A stretch of 64,000 nt of DNA from HXMU1420-13 sp024742815 (GCA_024742815.1 JANSXX010000015.1:18365-82364); one strand, 5' to 3'; shown: positions 43,465-52,730, counted from the first letter of the stretch. Notes: a model not told the origin generated them from the sequence alone. A program made the numbers and translations.

Positions 43465-46170
43465 ATGAGCGAAGCATTCAAAAAAACACGCACAGCCTTT
43501 GAAACAGGTTCCGGTTCGGCCTATTTATATAGTCTCGAGAAATTGAAAGAAATGGGATATGGAAACATTGATAAACTTCCATTTTCTATAAAGATTTTGT
43601 TAGAAGCCGTACTACGGGAATTTGATGGATATGCAATTACCGAAACGGATATCGAAGCCTTAGCTAATTACGATGCTAAAAGCCCGCAAGGCGAAATCCC
43701 ATTCAAACCTTCGCGTGTGGTGCTTCAGGATTTTACGGGTGTTCCGGCTGTTGTAGATTTGGCCGCGCTTCGATCTGCGATGAAAAGAATGGGTGGTAGT
43801 CCAACCGACATCAACCCACAAGTACCCGTTGATTTGGTGATTGACCACTCGGTACAAGTGGATGCTTTCGGACAGGATTATGCCTTCATGTTCAACGTAG
43901 AAAAAGAAATGGAGCGTAACCGCGAGCGTTACGAGTTTTTGAAATGGGGAAAAGAGGCATTCGATAATTTCCGTGTGGTGCCTCCCGGACGTGGAATCGT
44001 TCATCAGGTGAACTTAGAATATCTTGCTTGTGGTGTATTTAAGCGTACCGAAGAAGATGGTTCAGAAACCGCTTATCCTGATACCTTAGTGGGAACCGAT
44101 TCGCACACCACGATGATTAACGGTTTAGGAATTTTAGGATGGGGCGTTGGTGGAATTGAAGCAGAAGCAGCTATGCTTGGCCAGCCAATTTCGATGTTAG
44201 TGCCTGAAGTTGTGGGAATGAAACTCACCGGAGCACTTCGTGAAGGAGTAACCGCGACCGACTTAACATTAACAGTAACTCAAATGCTTCGTCAGCATGG
44301 CGTAGTAGGTAAGTTCGTAGAATTTTATGGCGATGGTATCAGCAACATGAGCTTGCCTGATCGCGCTACTATCGCGAATATGGCTCCTGAATACGGCGCA
44401 ACGATGGGATTCTTCCCGATCGATTCAGAATCGTTACGCTACATGAGTCGAACCGGTCGTAAGGCTGAACTAGTGGATCTGGTAGAAAACTATACCAAAG
44501 CTCAAGGCTTGTTCCGCACCGATGATACCCCGGATCCGGAATTTACCTCTACCTTAGAATTAGATTTAAGCACGGTTGAAACTTCGTTAGCAGGACCGAA
44601 GCTTCCACACGATCGTATTGTGTTGAAGAATATGAAAGAGACGTTCAAAGCGTCGCTAACAAGTGATGATCCTACGATGGGATTCAACCTCGCCCAGGAA
44701 AAATTAGCCAATAAAGGTTTGTACAAAAACGGGCAGGAAATCGAAATGAAGCATGGTGATGTTGTTATCGCAGCCATCACATCTTGTACCAATACTTCGA
44801 ATCCTAGTGTAATGTTAGGAGCCGGAATCGTTGCTAAGAAAGCAGTTGAAAAAGGATTAACGGTTCCTGCATATGTGAAAACATCGCTAGCACCGGGTTC
44901 TCGAGTAGTAACCGAATATTTGAAAGAAGCCGGTTTAACCGAATACATGGATAAACTTGGGTTCAATCTTGTTGGCTACGGCTGTACAACTTGTATCGGT
45001 AACTCCGGTCCACTACCTGAGCCGGTAGAAACAGCCATCAAAAACGGAGATTTAATTGCTGCAGGTGTTCTTTCAGGTAACAGAAACTTTGAAGGTCGAA
45101 TACATCCATGGGTGAAAGCGAACTTCTTGGCATCACCACCGTTGGTTGTTGCTTACGCACTCGCCGGAACAGTTGACATCGACTTATCCAGCGAACCATT
45201 AGGCAAAGATACCGATGGTAACGATGTATACTTAAAAGACATCTGGCCAACAACCGAAGAGATTGCTGCTGAATTAGACAACGCGATTCGCCCGGATCTC
45301 TTCGACGAGATGTACAGCGATATTTTTGATTCACCAACCTGGGAAGAAATTCCTGTTACCGGTGGCGATTTGTTTGAGTGGGATGATAAATCAACTTATA
45401 TACAAGAGCCGCCATTCTTTGTTGGAATGGGTGAAGAACCCGGAACCATTAAGCCGATTAAAGGCGCAAGAACGCTGGTAAAAGTAGGAGATTCCATCAC
45501 AACTGATCACATTTCACCGGCAGGAAATATTAAAGAAGATGCTCCGGCTGGCGAATATCTGAAATCGAAAGGCGTGGCTAAAGAAGACTTTAACAGTTAT
45601 GGATCTCGCCGTGGAAACGACCGTGTGATGACGCGCGGTACATTCGCAAACGTTCGATTCAAAAATCAACTGGCACCGGGTACCGAAGGTGGCTTTACCA
45701 AATATCATCCAACCGGTGAAATCACTACTATTTTTGATGCTTCTCTGAAATACAAAGAAAATGATACGCCACTTGTTGCCTTAGCCGGTAAACAATATGG
45801 AACCGGATCATCGCGCGATTGGGCCGCTAAAGGAACCAATTTGTTAGGCGTGAAATGTGTGATCGCAGTTTCTTACGAGCGTATTCACCGTTCGAACCTC
45901 ATTCAGATGGGCGTGCTTCCACTTCAGTTTAAAGACGGTGATTCTGCCGATTCTTTAGGCATTGATGGCTCTGAGACCTTCGATATTCACGTGGATGATA
46001 GAGTAAAAGCCAGAGATGAAATTAAGGTAACGGCTACTAAAGAAGATGGTAGTACCATTGAGTTCATGACCAACTGCCGAATAGATACACCGGTTGAGGT
46101 TGACTATTACCGCAATGGTGGAATTCTCCATACCGTACTTCGAGATTACTTGAAAAAGAGTAAATCCTAA
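43465..46170 (+). CDS. acnA: Aconitate hydratase A
   Basis: 901 aa, the AcnA/IRP type. It interconverts citrate and isocitrate in the TCA cycle using a 4Fe-4S cluster; cluster cysteines lie in AAITSCTNTSNPSVM and YGCTTCIGNSGPL. Other matches are VVPPGRGIVHQVNLEYLA, TDSHTTMINGLGILGWGVGGIEAEA, GSRRGNDRVMTRGTFANVR and YGTGSSRDWAAKGTNLLGVKCVIA. It is monocistronic with a strong terminator. Confidence 0.98.
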   Translation: MSEAFKKTRTAFETGSGSAYLYSLEKLKEMGYGNIDKLPFSIKILLEAVLREFDGYAITETDIEALANYDAKSPQGEIPFKPSRVVLQDFTGVPAVVDLAALRSAMKRMGGSPTDINPQVPVDLVIDHSVQVDAFGQDYAFMFNVEKEMERNRERYEFLKWGKEAFDNFRVVPPGRGIVHQVNLEYLACGVFKRTEEDGSETAYPDTLVGTDSHTTMINGLGILGWGVGGIEAEAAMLGQPISMLVPEVVGMKLTGALREGVTATDLTLTVTQMLRQHGVVGKFVEFYGDGISNMSLPDRATIANMAPEYGATMGFFPIDSESLRYMSRTGRKAELVDLVENYTKAQGLFRTDDTPDPEFTSTLELDLSTVETSLAGPKLPHDRIVLKNMKETFKASLTSDDPTMGFNLAQEKLANKGLYKNGQEIEMKHGDVVIAAITSCTNTSNPSVMLGAGIVAKKAVEKGLTVPAYVKTSLAPGSRVVTEYLKEAGLTEYMDKLGFNLVGYGCTTCIGNSGPLPEPVETAIKNGDLIAAGVLSGNRNFEGRIHPWVKANFLASPPLVVAYALAGTVDIDLSSEPLGKDTDGNDVYLKDIWPTTEEIAAELDNAIRPDLFDEMYSDIFDSPTWEEIPVTGGDLFEWDDKSTYIQEPPFFVGMGEEPGTIKPIKGARTLVKVGDSITTDHISPAGNIKEDAPAGEYLKSKGVAKEDFNSYGSRRGNDRVMTRGTFANVRFKNQLAPGTEGGFTKYHPTGEITTIFDASLKYKENDTPLVALAGKQYGTGSSRDWAAKGTNLLGVKCVIAVSYERIHRSNLIQMGVLPLQFKDGDSADSLGIDGSETFDIHVDDRVKARDEIKVTATKEDGSTIEFMTNCRIDTPVEVDYYRNGGILHTVLRDYLKKSKS

Positions 46171-46178
46171 AATTTGAA

Positions 46179-46211
46179 AATCCCCGTCGTTTTCGGCGGG
46201 GATTTTTTGTT
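46179..46211 (+). terminator. Rho-independent terminator of acnA
   Basis: An 8-bp perfect stem (46179-46186 with the CGGGGATT at 46197-46204), extended inward by T-G and CG pairs, is followed by a T run (46203-46208) and GTTTTT. Confidence 0.85.
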
Positions 46212-46271
46212 TTTAAGTAACAGTTCAGCATTTTAGCTCTCATTCGATAACCCTTATGAGAGCCTTTTTTT

Positions 46272-47408
46272 ATGGCAGAGAATTTTAAACATATGCAGCT
46301 CCTATTACATGCAATTGAAGGAATTAACCGCACCATGGAGCTTAAATCTTTACTCCTGAAATGCATGAACTCGGCAAGTCAGGTTATGGAGGCCGAAGCA
46401 AGTTCGCTCATGCTTTTGGACGCTTTATCCGGCGAGCTGCATGTGAGCATTCCTACCGGACCGATTAAAGACAAAATTACCGGTATGAGTATTCCCAAAG
46501 ACAAAGGAGTTGCCGGTTGGGTGCTAAAAAACAAAAAGCCATATGTATCTAATTCACCCAAAGACGATGATATTTTTTGGGAAGAGCTGAGTTCAGAATT
46601 TCAGACTCGAAATATCATTTGTGTGCCGCTTATCAATTCTAAAGGCGAAGCCATTGGCGTAATTCAGGTATTGAATAAAAAAGATGGCAAAGATTTTCAG
46701 GATACAGAAATACCGGTGTTCGAATCGCTGGCGGGACATATTGCTCTATCCATCGAAAAAGTACGCGAAGTGGATGAGCTCAAGAAAAGAGTCAAAGAAA
46801 AAGAAGATCGCTTAAAAGAAGTGCATCAAAGCATGAAAGGGAATCTTGCAGCGATTAATGCACTTATTCAGCTTGAAGTACCGAACATCGATAACGAAGC
46901 GGCGCAGTTTATCCTAAAGGCAACGGGTTCAAGAATCGAAACCATCGCCAATGCCCATCATATTCTGTACAATCAGGACGAATTCGAATATTTGGATCTG
47001 GGCATTTATTTAGGTCGGTTGACATCCATCGTTTCCGAAATTTTTGAGGATGAAGATGGGAAAGAAATCAGTTTGCTGGTGGATATGGATAAGATCTCGC
47101 TAAAAGCCAGTGTGGCACTTACTGTAGGATTGATTGTGAACGAAGTGTTGGTGCACATGTATCGCGATGCCTTCCAACAAGCCGAGTTTGGTAAAATTAG
47201 TCTGGCCGTTAAAAAAGACGAAAGCAATTGTGTACTCATCAATATCTCTGATGATGGCCAAGGCTTAAACGATCTGCTTGATGGAAGCGTGGAAGATTCT
47301 TTAGGATCTGTGATCATAAAAACGTTGGCCCAAAAGTTAGGAGCCACTCTCACTCAACGCGAAAATGATAAAGGCGGAACTACCTTTTCGATTTTATTTT
47401 ATACCTAG
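46272..47408 (+). CDS. GAF-domain histidine kinase (HisKA_2-type)
   Basis: 378 aa, cytoplasmic, no membrane span. A short helix precedes a GAF domain (about 22-170; ASSLMLLDALSGELHVSIPTGP, ICVPLINSKGEAIGVIQVLNKK). A coiled linker then leads to a dimerisation helix of HisKA_2 character, EVHQSMKGNLAAINALIQLE, with probable phospho-acceptor H185. The C-terminal HATPase domain has VGLIVNEVLVHMYRDAF (N-box) and ISDDGQGLNDLL (G1). The ATP lid is short. The last part, GGTTFSILF, matches the GHKL end. No response regulator is adjacent, so it is an orphan kinase with unknown ligand. Confidence 0.8.
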   Translation: MAENFKHMQLLLHAIEGINRTMELKSLLLKCMNSASQVMEAEASSLMLLDALSGELHVSIPTGPIKDKITGMSIPKDKGVAGWVLKNKKPYVSNSPKDDDIFWEELSSEFQTRNIICVPLINSKGEAIGVIQVLNKKDGKDFQDTEIPVFESLAGHIALSIEKVREVDELKKRVKEKEDRLKEVHQSMKGNLAAINALIQLEVPNIDNEAAQFILKATGSRIETIANAHHILYNQDEFEYLDLGIYLGRLTSIVSEIFEDEDGKEISLLVDMDKISLKASVALTVGLIVNEVLVHMYRDAFQQAEFGKISLAVKKDESNCVLINISDDGQGLNDLLDGSVEDSLGSVIIKTLAQKLGATLTQRENDKGGTTFSILFYT

Positions 47409-47420
47409 ATCACTTTTTTA

Positions 47421-48077
47421 TTAGTCGGCAGTAAAGCCTGCCGATTTATGCGCTCCATCACAAAAAGGTTTATTTGCGGATGCTCCACAACGGCAAAAAC
47501 TCATTTTTTTTGTGGTTGATACTTCTTGGCCATCGCCGGTTAGGGTGTAAGCTCCTTCAACAAAAAGAGAAGAATTCGGTCGAATCTTAATTGAAAGCTC
47601 ACCACCGGTGTCATCGGTTTCTTCTAATAGAAGCCGCTCGGGATTAAAGGAAGTACCAGCTTTAAATTCGGCTTTGATGTGCGAATTATCGCAATAAGGT
47701 TTATTGCTCGACAAGCCACATCGACACAAAGCCACTCTTTTTTCTTGGGTGATTAGTTCGCCATCGGCATTCTTTAGTTTGATGTCGCCTGCAACATAAA
47801 GCGGACCATCTTCTGCAATTGTTAGCGTATTCTGTTTTGGAGCCGTTTCAGCGACACCGCCATCTTTACGCTGAAATTGTAATGCTCCGGTTGGGCATTT
47901 CATAACCACTTCAGCCACTTTATCAGCTGTTTCTTTGCCGGGTTGAATCCATGGTTTTTCATCAATATTAAAAACGCCGGGCAAACCATGAACGCACTCT
48001 TTAGCATGAATGCATTTGAATTTATCCCAGGTTACCGTGATTTCATCAGATTCGTAGGTGTAGATCTTTTCGGGCAT
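47421..48077 (-). CDS. CDGSH iron-sulfur protein with N-terminal Fer4_19 domain
   Basis: 218 aa, soluble. Residues 1-70 are a divergent 4Fe-4S mono-cluster domain (Fer4_19; C22, C28, C61, with PWIQP and CPTGAL). Two CDGSH-type 2Fe-2S motifs follow: CRCGLSSNKPYCDNSH (C118, C120, C129, H133) and CRCGASANKPFCDGAH (C195, C197, C206, H210). It may carry up to three clusters and act in electron transfer. It is the 3'-most gene of a minus-strand group with an FAD monooxygenase, methyltransferase and type III polyketide synthase; the 39-base gap to the monooxygenase makes co-transcription likely. A role as electron donor is only inferred. Confidence 0.85.
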   Translation of the reverse strand: MPEKIYTYESDEITVTWDKFKCIHAKECVHGLPGVFNIDEKPWIQPGKETADKVAEVVMKCPTGALQFQRKDGGVAETAPKQNTLTIAEDGPLYVAGDIKLKNADGELITQEKRVALCRCGLSSNKPYCDNSHIKAEFKAGTSFNPERLLLEETDDTGGELSIKIRPNSSLFVEGAYTLTGDGQEVSTTKKMSFCRCGASANKPFCDGAHKSAGFTAD

Positions 48078-48116
48078 AGCAGTGTGGTTAGATGAATAGC
48101 TTGGTTCAATAAATCA

Positions 48117-49274
48117 CTAAATCCACCAACTCTCAAGTCCGCGCATGGTAAAAAATTCGGCCATTTTATTTTGAAGCGGTGATTTGAGTAAAGATTTCAC
48201 AAACTGATGTTTGAGGGAAGGGAAATTGGTTGATCGCCCAAGTTTCATATTTAACTCGGCACGTTTGGCTACTTTTTTCGCCATAGGTTTTTGCTTGGTT
48301 TCGTACACAAACATATCGGCAATGGGTAAGTCTTTAGAGATTCCGCGACAAAAACTCATCACATTTGCCAAATGCCACGCATCAATCCAACCGAGATTCA
48401 TTCCTTGTCCGCCAATCGGACTTACTACATGGGCCGCATCGCCGGCAAGTAATACCCGATCCACAATAAACCGATCGGCAATAAAATGCTGAACACCAAA
48501 GCTGCTGTGCATGGTGCATGTATTATGATCGATGGAGGCAGATATTCTATTTGAAATAAAATCTGCGATCAGTTCGGGCGTTGGGTTTTCTACATAAGCA
48601 TCCGTTTTCACCACCCAACGGCGCTTGTTCTCAGGCAAAGGAAAGCATTCGATTAATCCTTCTTTGGGAAGATAAACAACGGCATCCTGTCCAAATGCGG
48701 TGGATTCTGCAAAATCTCCCATAATGTAAGTGTCGGGATATTTTTCACCCCGAAAAGGAATGCCTAGAGCATCCCTAACGAAACTATTCTTACCGTCGCA
48801 GCCGATTACATAACCGGTTTCTGCTGAATGGGTTTTGCCGTCCATCAGAATGTCGAGTTTCACAAAATCATCCTGTTGATCAAGGGCTGTTACTTCCGCG
48901 TTTTCGATCACCGAATCAGGTGCGATTTCAATAATACGCTCTTTCAGAAGACGTTCGGTTTCACTCTGTGCAAGTAATAAGATAAAGTTGAATGGTTGTT
49001 GGCAGTCAGTAAAATTGATGGTACCCAGCAACTTTTCGCCGGAGTGTGCGTGCCCGCGTTCTACCTTAAGTCCGGCGCTTAAAAACTGATCCGAAATGCC
49101 TAATTCAGCAAATAGTTCAAGAGAAACGGGATGAATTCCCAGCGATCGACTTCCGCTAATAATCTCATTTCTTTTCTCGATGATTGTAAATGGGATACCA
49201 CGATGATGCAAGCAAAGCCCCATAAATAAACCAACAGGACCGCCACCAACAATAACTACATCTTCGATCTTCAT
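48117..49274 (-). CDS. FAD-dependent aromatic-ring monooxygenase
   Basis: 385 aa. It is a PHBH/UbiH-fold flavoprotein hydroxylase. The N-terminal FAD dinucleotide motif is VVIVGGGPVGLFMGL, the DG motif is VIGCDGKNSFVRDALGI, and the second FAD motif is RVLLAGDAAHVVSPIGGQGMNLGW. Its ATG overlaps the methyltransferase stop (ATGA), so it is translationally coupled. In combination with the type III polyketide synthase and methyltransferase upstream it resembles SrsC of Streptomyces, which hydroxylates methylated alkylresorcinols to give alkylquinones. Substrate here is inferred from context. Confidence 0.88.
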   Translation of the reverse strand: MKIEDVVIVGGGPVGLFMGLCLHHRGIPFTIIEKRNEIISGSRSLGIHPVSLELFAELGISDQFLSAGLKVERGHAHSGEKLLGTINFTDCQQPFNFILLLAQSETERLLKERIIEIAPDSVIENAEVTALDQQDDFVKLDILMDGKTHSAETGYVIGCDGKNSFVRDALGIPFRGEKYPDTYIMGDFAESTAFGQDAVVYLPKEGLIECFPLPENKRRWVVKTDAYVENPTPELIADFISNRISASIDHNTCTMHSSFGVQHFIADRFIVDRVLLAGDAAHVVSPIGGQGMNLGWIDAWHLANVMSFCRGISKDLPIADMFVYETKQKPMAKKVAKRAELNMKLGRSTNFPSLKHQFVKSLLKSPLQNKMAEFFTMRGLESWWI

Positions 49275-49966
49275 GTTTTATCCAGAGTTAGTAAGATTCG
49301 GAATAAGGGCATTTGGTCGATATTCCATAGTTTAGGAACTAGTTGCTCTAGTTCTTCTGCTTTGAAACTACGTTTTATAGAGATCAATCCATCCTTCGAA
49401 ACAAAAGAATTCCGGAACAAAAGTGGAGTAATGCTAGCGAAAAGCCCGTAGCCAAGCACACTCCGTTCAATGTCGTTGAAAATCACAGCTTTTTTGGAGA
49501 GTTGTTTGGCTTCATCAAGTAAAACCGGTATTTGCTCATCTTGTAAGTGATGTAACACATGATTACTGAGTACAAAATCGAAAGTTTTGCCTTCTTCAAT
49601 TAATGTTCGCGTGTGCTTTTTTTCGAAGGTGATGGAATCAGACACGTCTAGCGTTTTTGCGAAGTCGAGTGCCCGATCATCCAATTCAATAGCCAGGATA
49701 TTGATTTTAAATCCATCTTTTTTTGACCATTGTTCGAGGGCTATGGGAATATCTGCACCTCCAAATCCAATATCGAGAAAGGTGTTAATTTTATTTCGTT
49801 CGAGCTTGGGACGAATTCGGGTTTTGTAAACGCGTTTCCAGCCGGAAAGGAAGCGATTCACGGTTCTAAAATGTCGGTAAGTTTGGTGAAGTTGCTTCAG
49901 ATCGCAATCAGCCTTTTCCATCCATTCAACAAGTTCGGGCTGCCGATGTGAAAGAAATCCCGGCAT
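49271..49966 (-). CDS. SAM-dependent methyltransferase of a polyketide operon
   Basis: 231 aa. It is a class I methyltransferase; motif I is NTFLDIGFGGADIPIAL, the acidic loop is ILAIELDDRALDFAK and motif IV is FDFVLSNHVLHHLQD. The start ATG shares a base with the polyketide synthase stop (TAATG) and its own stop overlaps the monooxygenase start by four bases. The position matches SrsB of the Streptomyces srs operon or BpsB of Bacillus, which methylate the phenol or pyrone made by the adjacent synthase. Confidence 0.85.
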   Translation of the reverse strand: MPGFLSHRQPELVEWMEKADCDLKQLHQTYRHFRTVNRFLSGWKRVYKTRIRPKLERNKINTFLDIGFGGADIPIALEQWSKKDGFKINILAIELDDRALDFAKTLDVSDSITFEKKHTRTLIEEGKTFDFVLSNHVLHHLQDEQIPVLLDEAKQLSKKAVIFNDIERSVLGYGLFASITPLLFRNSFVSKDGLISIKRSFKAEELEQLVPKLWNIDQMPLFRILLTLDKT

Positions 49967-51066
49967 TAAGCTTCGATGTAAGTAAATATCCCAGTTTCGA
50001 TGGTAAGTCCCGGACCAAAAGCGATGGGCAAAATCTTGGCGTTATTTTTGGCAAATCCATTTCGCATTTCATCCAACACAAACAGAATGGTAGCACTGCT
50101 CATATTGCCAAAGTTCGCAAGTACATTTCGAGATGGGATTACTTTTTCCGGCGCAACGCCCATGCCTTGTTCCACTTTATCGATAATGGCTCGCCCACCG
50201 GGATGCACTGCCCACATATCAATATCTTCTTTGTTGATGTGTAGTGAATTGAACATGGGTTGCATGATGGCATCAATATTCGATTCAATGATAGAGGGAA
50301 TATAACTGGAAAGCACCATTTTAAATCCCGTATCGCTTATGGTCCACGCCATATCCTTTTCCCCTTCGTAAGCGAGTGCCGAGGAGAATTCATCAAGTCG
50401 ATACCCCGCTTTGTTTGGTTCTCGAGTAGAAACAATCACTCCCGAGGCTCCATCAGCAAATACAGAAGCTGCTAAAATCTGATCAATATCGTTGTCGATT
50501 TGAAGATGGAGCGAGCATAATTCGCAGGTGATAACTAAGACCACGGCATCGGGGTTTGCCTCACAAAACGATTGCGCCATTTTGAGTGCCGGAAAAGCAG
50601 CGTAACAACCCATAAACCCTATATGAAAACGTTGGGTGGATGGAGATAATCCAAGATTACGAACCACTTCAAAATCAGGACCGGGTGCGTAAAAACCGGT
50701 ACAGGAAACGGTGATTACATGCGTAATTTCTTCCTTTTTAAATTCAGGATTACGTTCCAAAAGTTGTTTCCCAACGCTGGTAAACAAGGCTTTAGATTCG
50801 TGTTCGTAAATAGCATTACGCTCACCGGTTGATGGAGGTTTTTCATTTTTGAACACACGCTGGAAAAAGCCATCGTCCTCACCTGACTGTAAATCATAAT
50901 TGGTAGCATGTCGCTTTTCGATGCCTGATTGGGTGTAAATTCGATGAATGATGGAACGTGTTTTCCGATCACCGGGTACACTTTCTTTCATAATTTCACG
51001 CACCGTTTGTTGGTCGCCAAAGGTGGTGGGTACTGCGGTGGCAATGTCGTTGATGTATACAGGCAT
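49966..51066 (-). CDS. Type III polyketide synthase
   Basis: 366 aa. It is a homodimeric chalcone/stilbene-synthase-type enzyme that extends an acyl-CoA starter with malonyl-CoA and cyclises it. The catalytic triad is in place: Cys154 (GFMGCYAAFP), His288 (WAVHPGGRAI) and Asn321 (NFGNMSS). VSCTGFYAPGPDFEVV and the C-terminal AFGPGLTIE loop are further family markers. The starter is likely a fatty acyl group, giving alkylpyrones or alkylresorcinols, by analogy with SrsA and BpsA; this is inferred. First gene of a coupled operon with a methyltransferase and an FAD monooxygenase. Confidence 0.93.
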   Translation of the reverse strand: MPVYINDIATAVPTTFGDQQTVREIMKESVPGDRKTRSIIHRIYTQSGIEKRHATNYDLQSGEDDGFFQRVFKNEKPPSTGERNAIYEHESKALFTSVGKQLLERNPEFKKEEITHVITVSCTGFYAPGPDFEVVRNLGLSPSTQRFHIGFMGCYAAFPALKMAQSFCEANPDAVVLVITCELCSLHLQIDNDIDQILAASVFADGASGVIVSTREPNKAGYRLDEFSSALAYEGEKDMAWTISDTGFKMVLSSYIPSIIESNIDAIMQPMFNSLHINKEDIDMWAVHPGGRAIIDKVEQGMGVAPEKVIPSRNVLANFGNMSSATILFVLDEMRNGFAKNNAKILPIAFGPGLTIETGIFTYIEA

Positions 51067-51215
51067 AGAATGAGAATACAGCTTTATTATATGCTTCGAA
51101 AACCCTTATTTAACCTGCAATAGTTCATCGTTGTACCTGTTTTTTTGGATGATTGAAACATCTTGGAAAAGAACACGTGATTGGGGAACACAAACTATGA
51201 CTAATATTTAATGCA

Positions 51216-51770
51216 ATGTATTCAAATCAGTTTTTCAAAGATGGATTTCTCACACTCAAATCCGAATTAGATGCAACACTCGAGCAGGTAAGCGACGATC
51301 AGTTTTTGCAGTTGCCCACCAATGGTGGCTGGTGTATTGGGGAAGTAATCAGTCATATCAATAAAACAACCGATCAATATCTGGGGCAGATGGAAGAACC
51401 GTTTAATCAAGATTTGGATCGATTACCAAAAGGCTCCGACAATTATTCCTTGCCATGGACGATGAGAAAATTCGTAAGTGTGGTAAGCCCTGATTTCAAA
51501 ACAAAAGTGAAAACCTTTCCCGTGTTTTTTCCGGATAAAAAAGCTGATCTGAATCGGGAAGAAGTAGTGAATCATTATTACCGAAATATGGATCGGTTTT
51601 TAGCCATTGTTGATAAAGCAGAGTCTCATAATTTGGATTTGGATAAAATTAAAGTTCGCAACCCGGTAGTTAAATTTTTGAAAATGAGTATTAGTGCATG
51701 TTTGGCCATTCATGAGGCGCATACTCGGCGGCATTTGGGGCAGATTGAGCGATTGATTGGACAGGATTAA
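51216..51770 (+). CDS. DinB-like (DinB_2) family protein
   Basis: 184 aa. It is a four-helix DinB/YfiT-type protein. WCIGEVISHINKTTDQY holds the first conserved His, and the C-terminal IHEAHTRRHLGQIERLI the other two, a typical metal-binding triad. Family members include thiol-dependent transferases such as bacillithiol S-transferases, but many are uncharacterised. It is divergent from the polyketide synthase gene, sharing a 149-base promoter gap. Whether it belongs to that pathway is unknown. Confidence 0.8.
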   Translation: MYSNQFFKDGFLTLKSELDATLEQVSDDQFLQLPTNGGWCIGEVISHINKTTDQYLGQMEEPFNQDLDRLPKGSDNYSLPWTMRKFVSVVSPDFKTKVKTFPVFFPDKKADLNREEVVNHYYRNMDRFLAIVDKAESHNLDLDKIKVRNPVVKFLKMSISACLAIHEAHTRRHLGQIERLIGQD

Positions 51771-51822
51771 TTTTCAAATTCCAGTTGATCAAATTTCAAA
51801 CAAGCTCCAAAAATCCAAGTGA
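51771..51822. repeat. Dispersed intergenic repeat, copy 2
   Basis: TTTTCAAATTCCAGTTGATC...TTTCAAACAA and a later CCAAAAATC match the element at 33883 in order and spacing. It begins directly after the DinB-like gene's stop codon. The remaining gap to 51931 holds only AT-rich sequence. Confidence 0.55.
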
Positions 51823-51930
51823 TAAACTTTTAGTTTTTTTTGAGATTGAGATACATTTTGCTCTTTGCAATTAAACTCTTTCTAAGTTAATGAATCATCA
51901 ACTGCCTGGTATTGTACTCAGAAATTAAAT

Positions 51931-52641
51931 TTAATCTTGATAATCGAAAGATGGGTTGTTGTATTCTCTTATCGCTTGTTGAGTTAAATCTTTTTTGCCA
52001 AAATAAGGTATCCATGCACTGCCGGCAAAAACACCTAAGCCAATTATCGCCCCAGTTGGGTCTAATTCTTCTGAATCGGCTTGGCTTGTAACTGAAGCAA
52101 TACCTATCGCAATTCCGGCAATTCCACCTATCACTTGAACAGCAGTAAGCCCGTCTCGTTTTTTTAGATATTCCATGCTGCGAGGGTTATCACTTAACTC
52201 TCTTTTTAGATTTATTGCGTTTGCCCTCATCAATGGTCCATCATTTTTTGAGAAAAATTCGACCTGAGAAGATCTAGATACTTCTCCAACATACATTGAT
52301 CCGCCTCCGGCTGTTGGCATCGTATAACCTCCGCTAGTATGTTGAACGGTTCTTGTGAATAAATCAATATTACCTTCTTCAATTCGTTTAGCCCATGTTT
52401 CGCCATACCCTTGATGCATTCGTACAAAATAACCCTCTGAAGTTTGAAATTTTTCAACGTCTTCAAGAAATATTTCAGTGGTATCGTTAACGATGAGTTT
52501 TGTTTTACGTAAGAATTTTTCCTCTTTTTCGACTTTTCCTTCTATAATAGTACCGTTTTTTAACTCTACGAATTGTGAATTCTGACTGTAAATACTCGGG
52601 GAAATAATTAAGCTGGCAAAAAGAAGGATAGTTAATCGCAT
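51931..52641 (-). CDS. Hypothetical exported/membrane protein
   Basis: 236 aa from the ATG at 52641 (MRLTILLFASLIISPSIYSQ, a signal peptide); the frame extends to 52716 but the longer form buries that signal. The mature part has a small beta domain (FVELKNGTIIEGKVEKEEKFLRKTKLIVNDTTEIFLEDVEKFQ) and, in the C-terminal third, a Gly/Ala hydrophobic pair (VIGGIAGIAIGIASVT and GAIIGLGVFAGSAWIPYF) that could be a membrane hairpin. No family recognised. It follows the MATE gene in the same direction. Confidence 0.6.
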   Translation of the reverse strand: MRLTILLFASLIISPSIYSQNSQFVELKNGTIIEGKVEKEEKFLRKTKLIVNDTTEIFLEDVEKFQTSEGYFVRMHQGYGETWAKRIEEGNIDLFTRTVQHTSGGYTMPTAGGGSMYVGEVSRSSQVEFFSKNDGPLMRANAINLKRELSDNPRSMEYLKKRDGLTAVQVIGGIAGIAIGIASVTSQADSEELDPTGAIIGLGVFAGSAWIPYFGKKDLTQQAIREYNNPSFDYQD

Positions 52642-52730
52642 GGACACTAATTTTAATTGGTTTAAGAGCAAATTATATGCACTACAGTTGCTAATTACAA
52701 TTAGTAAAATTAGCATTTAAGAATAGAATG

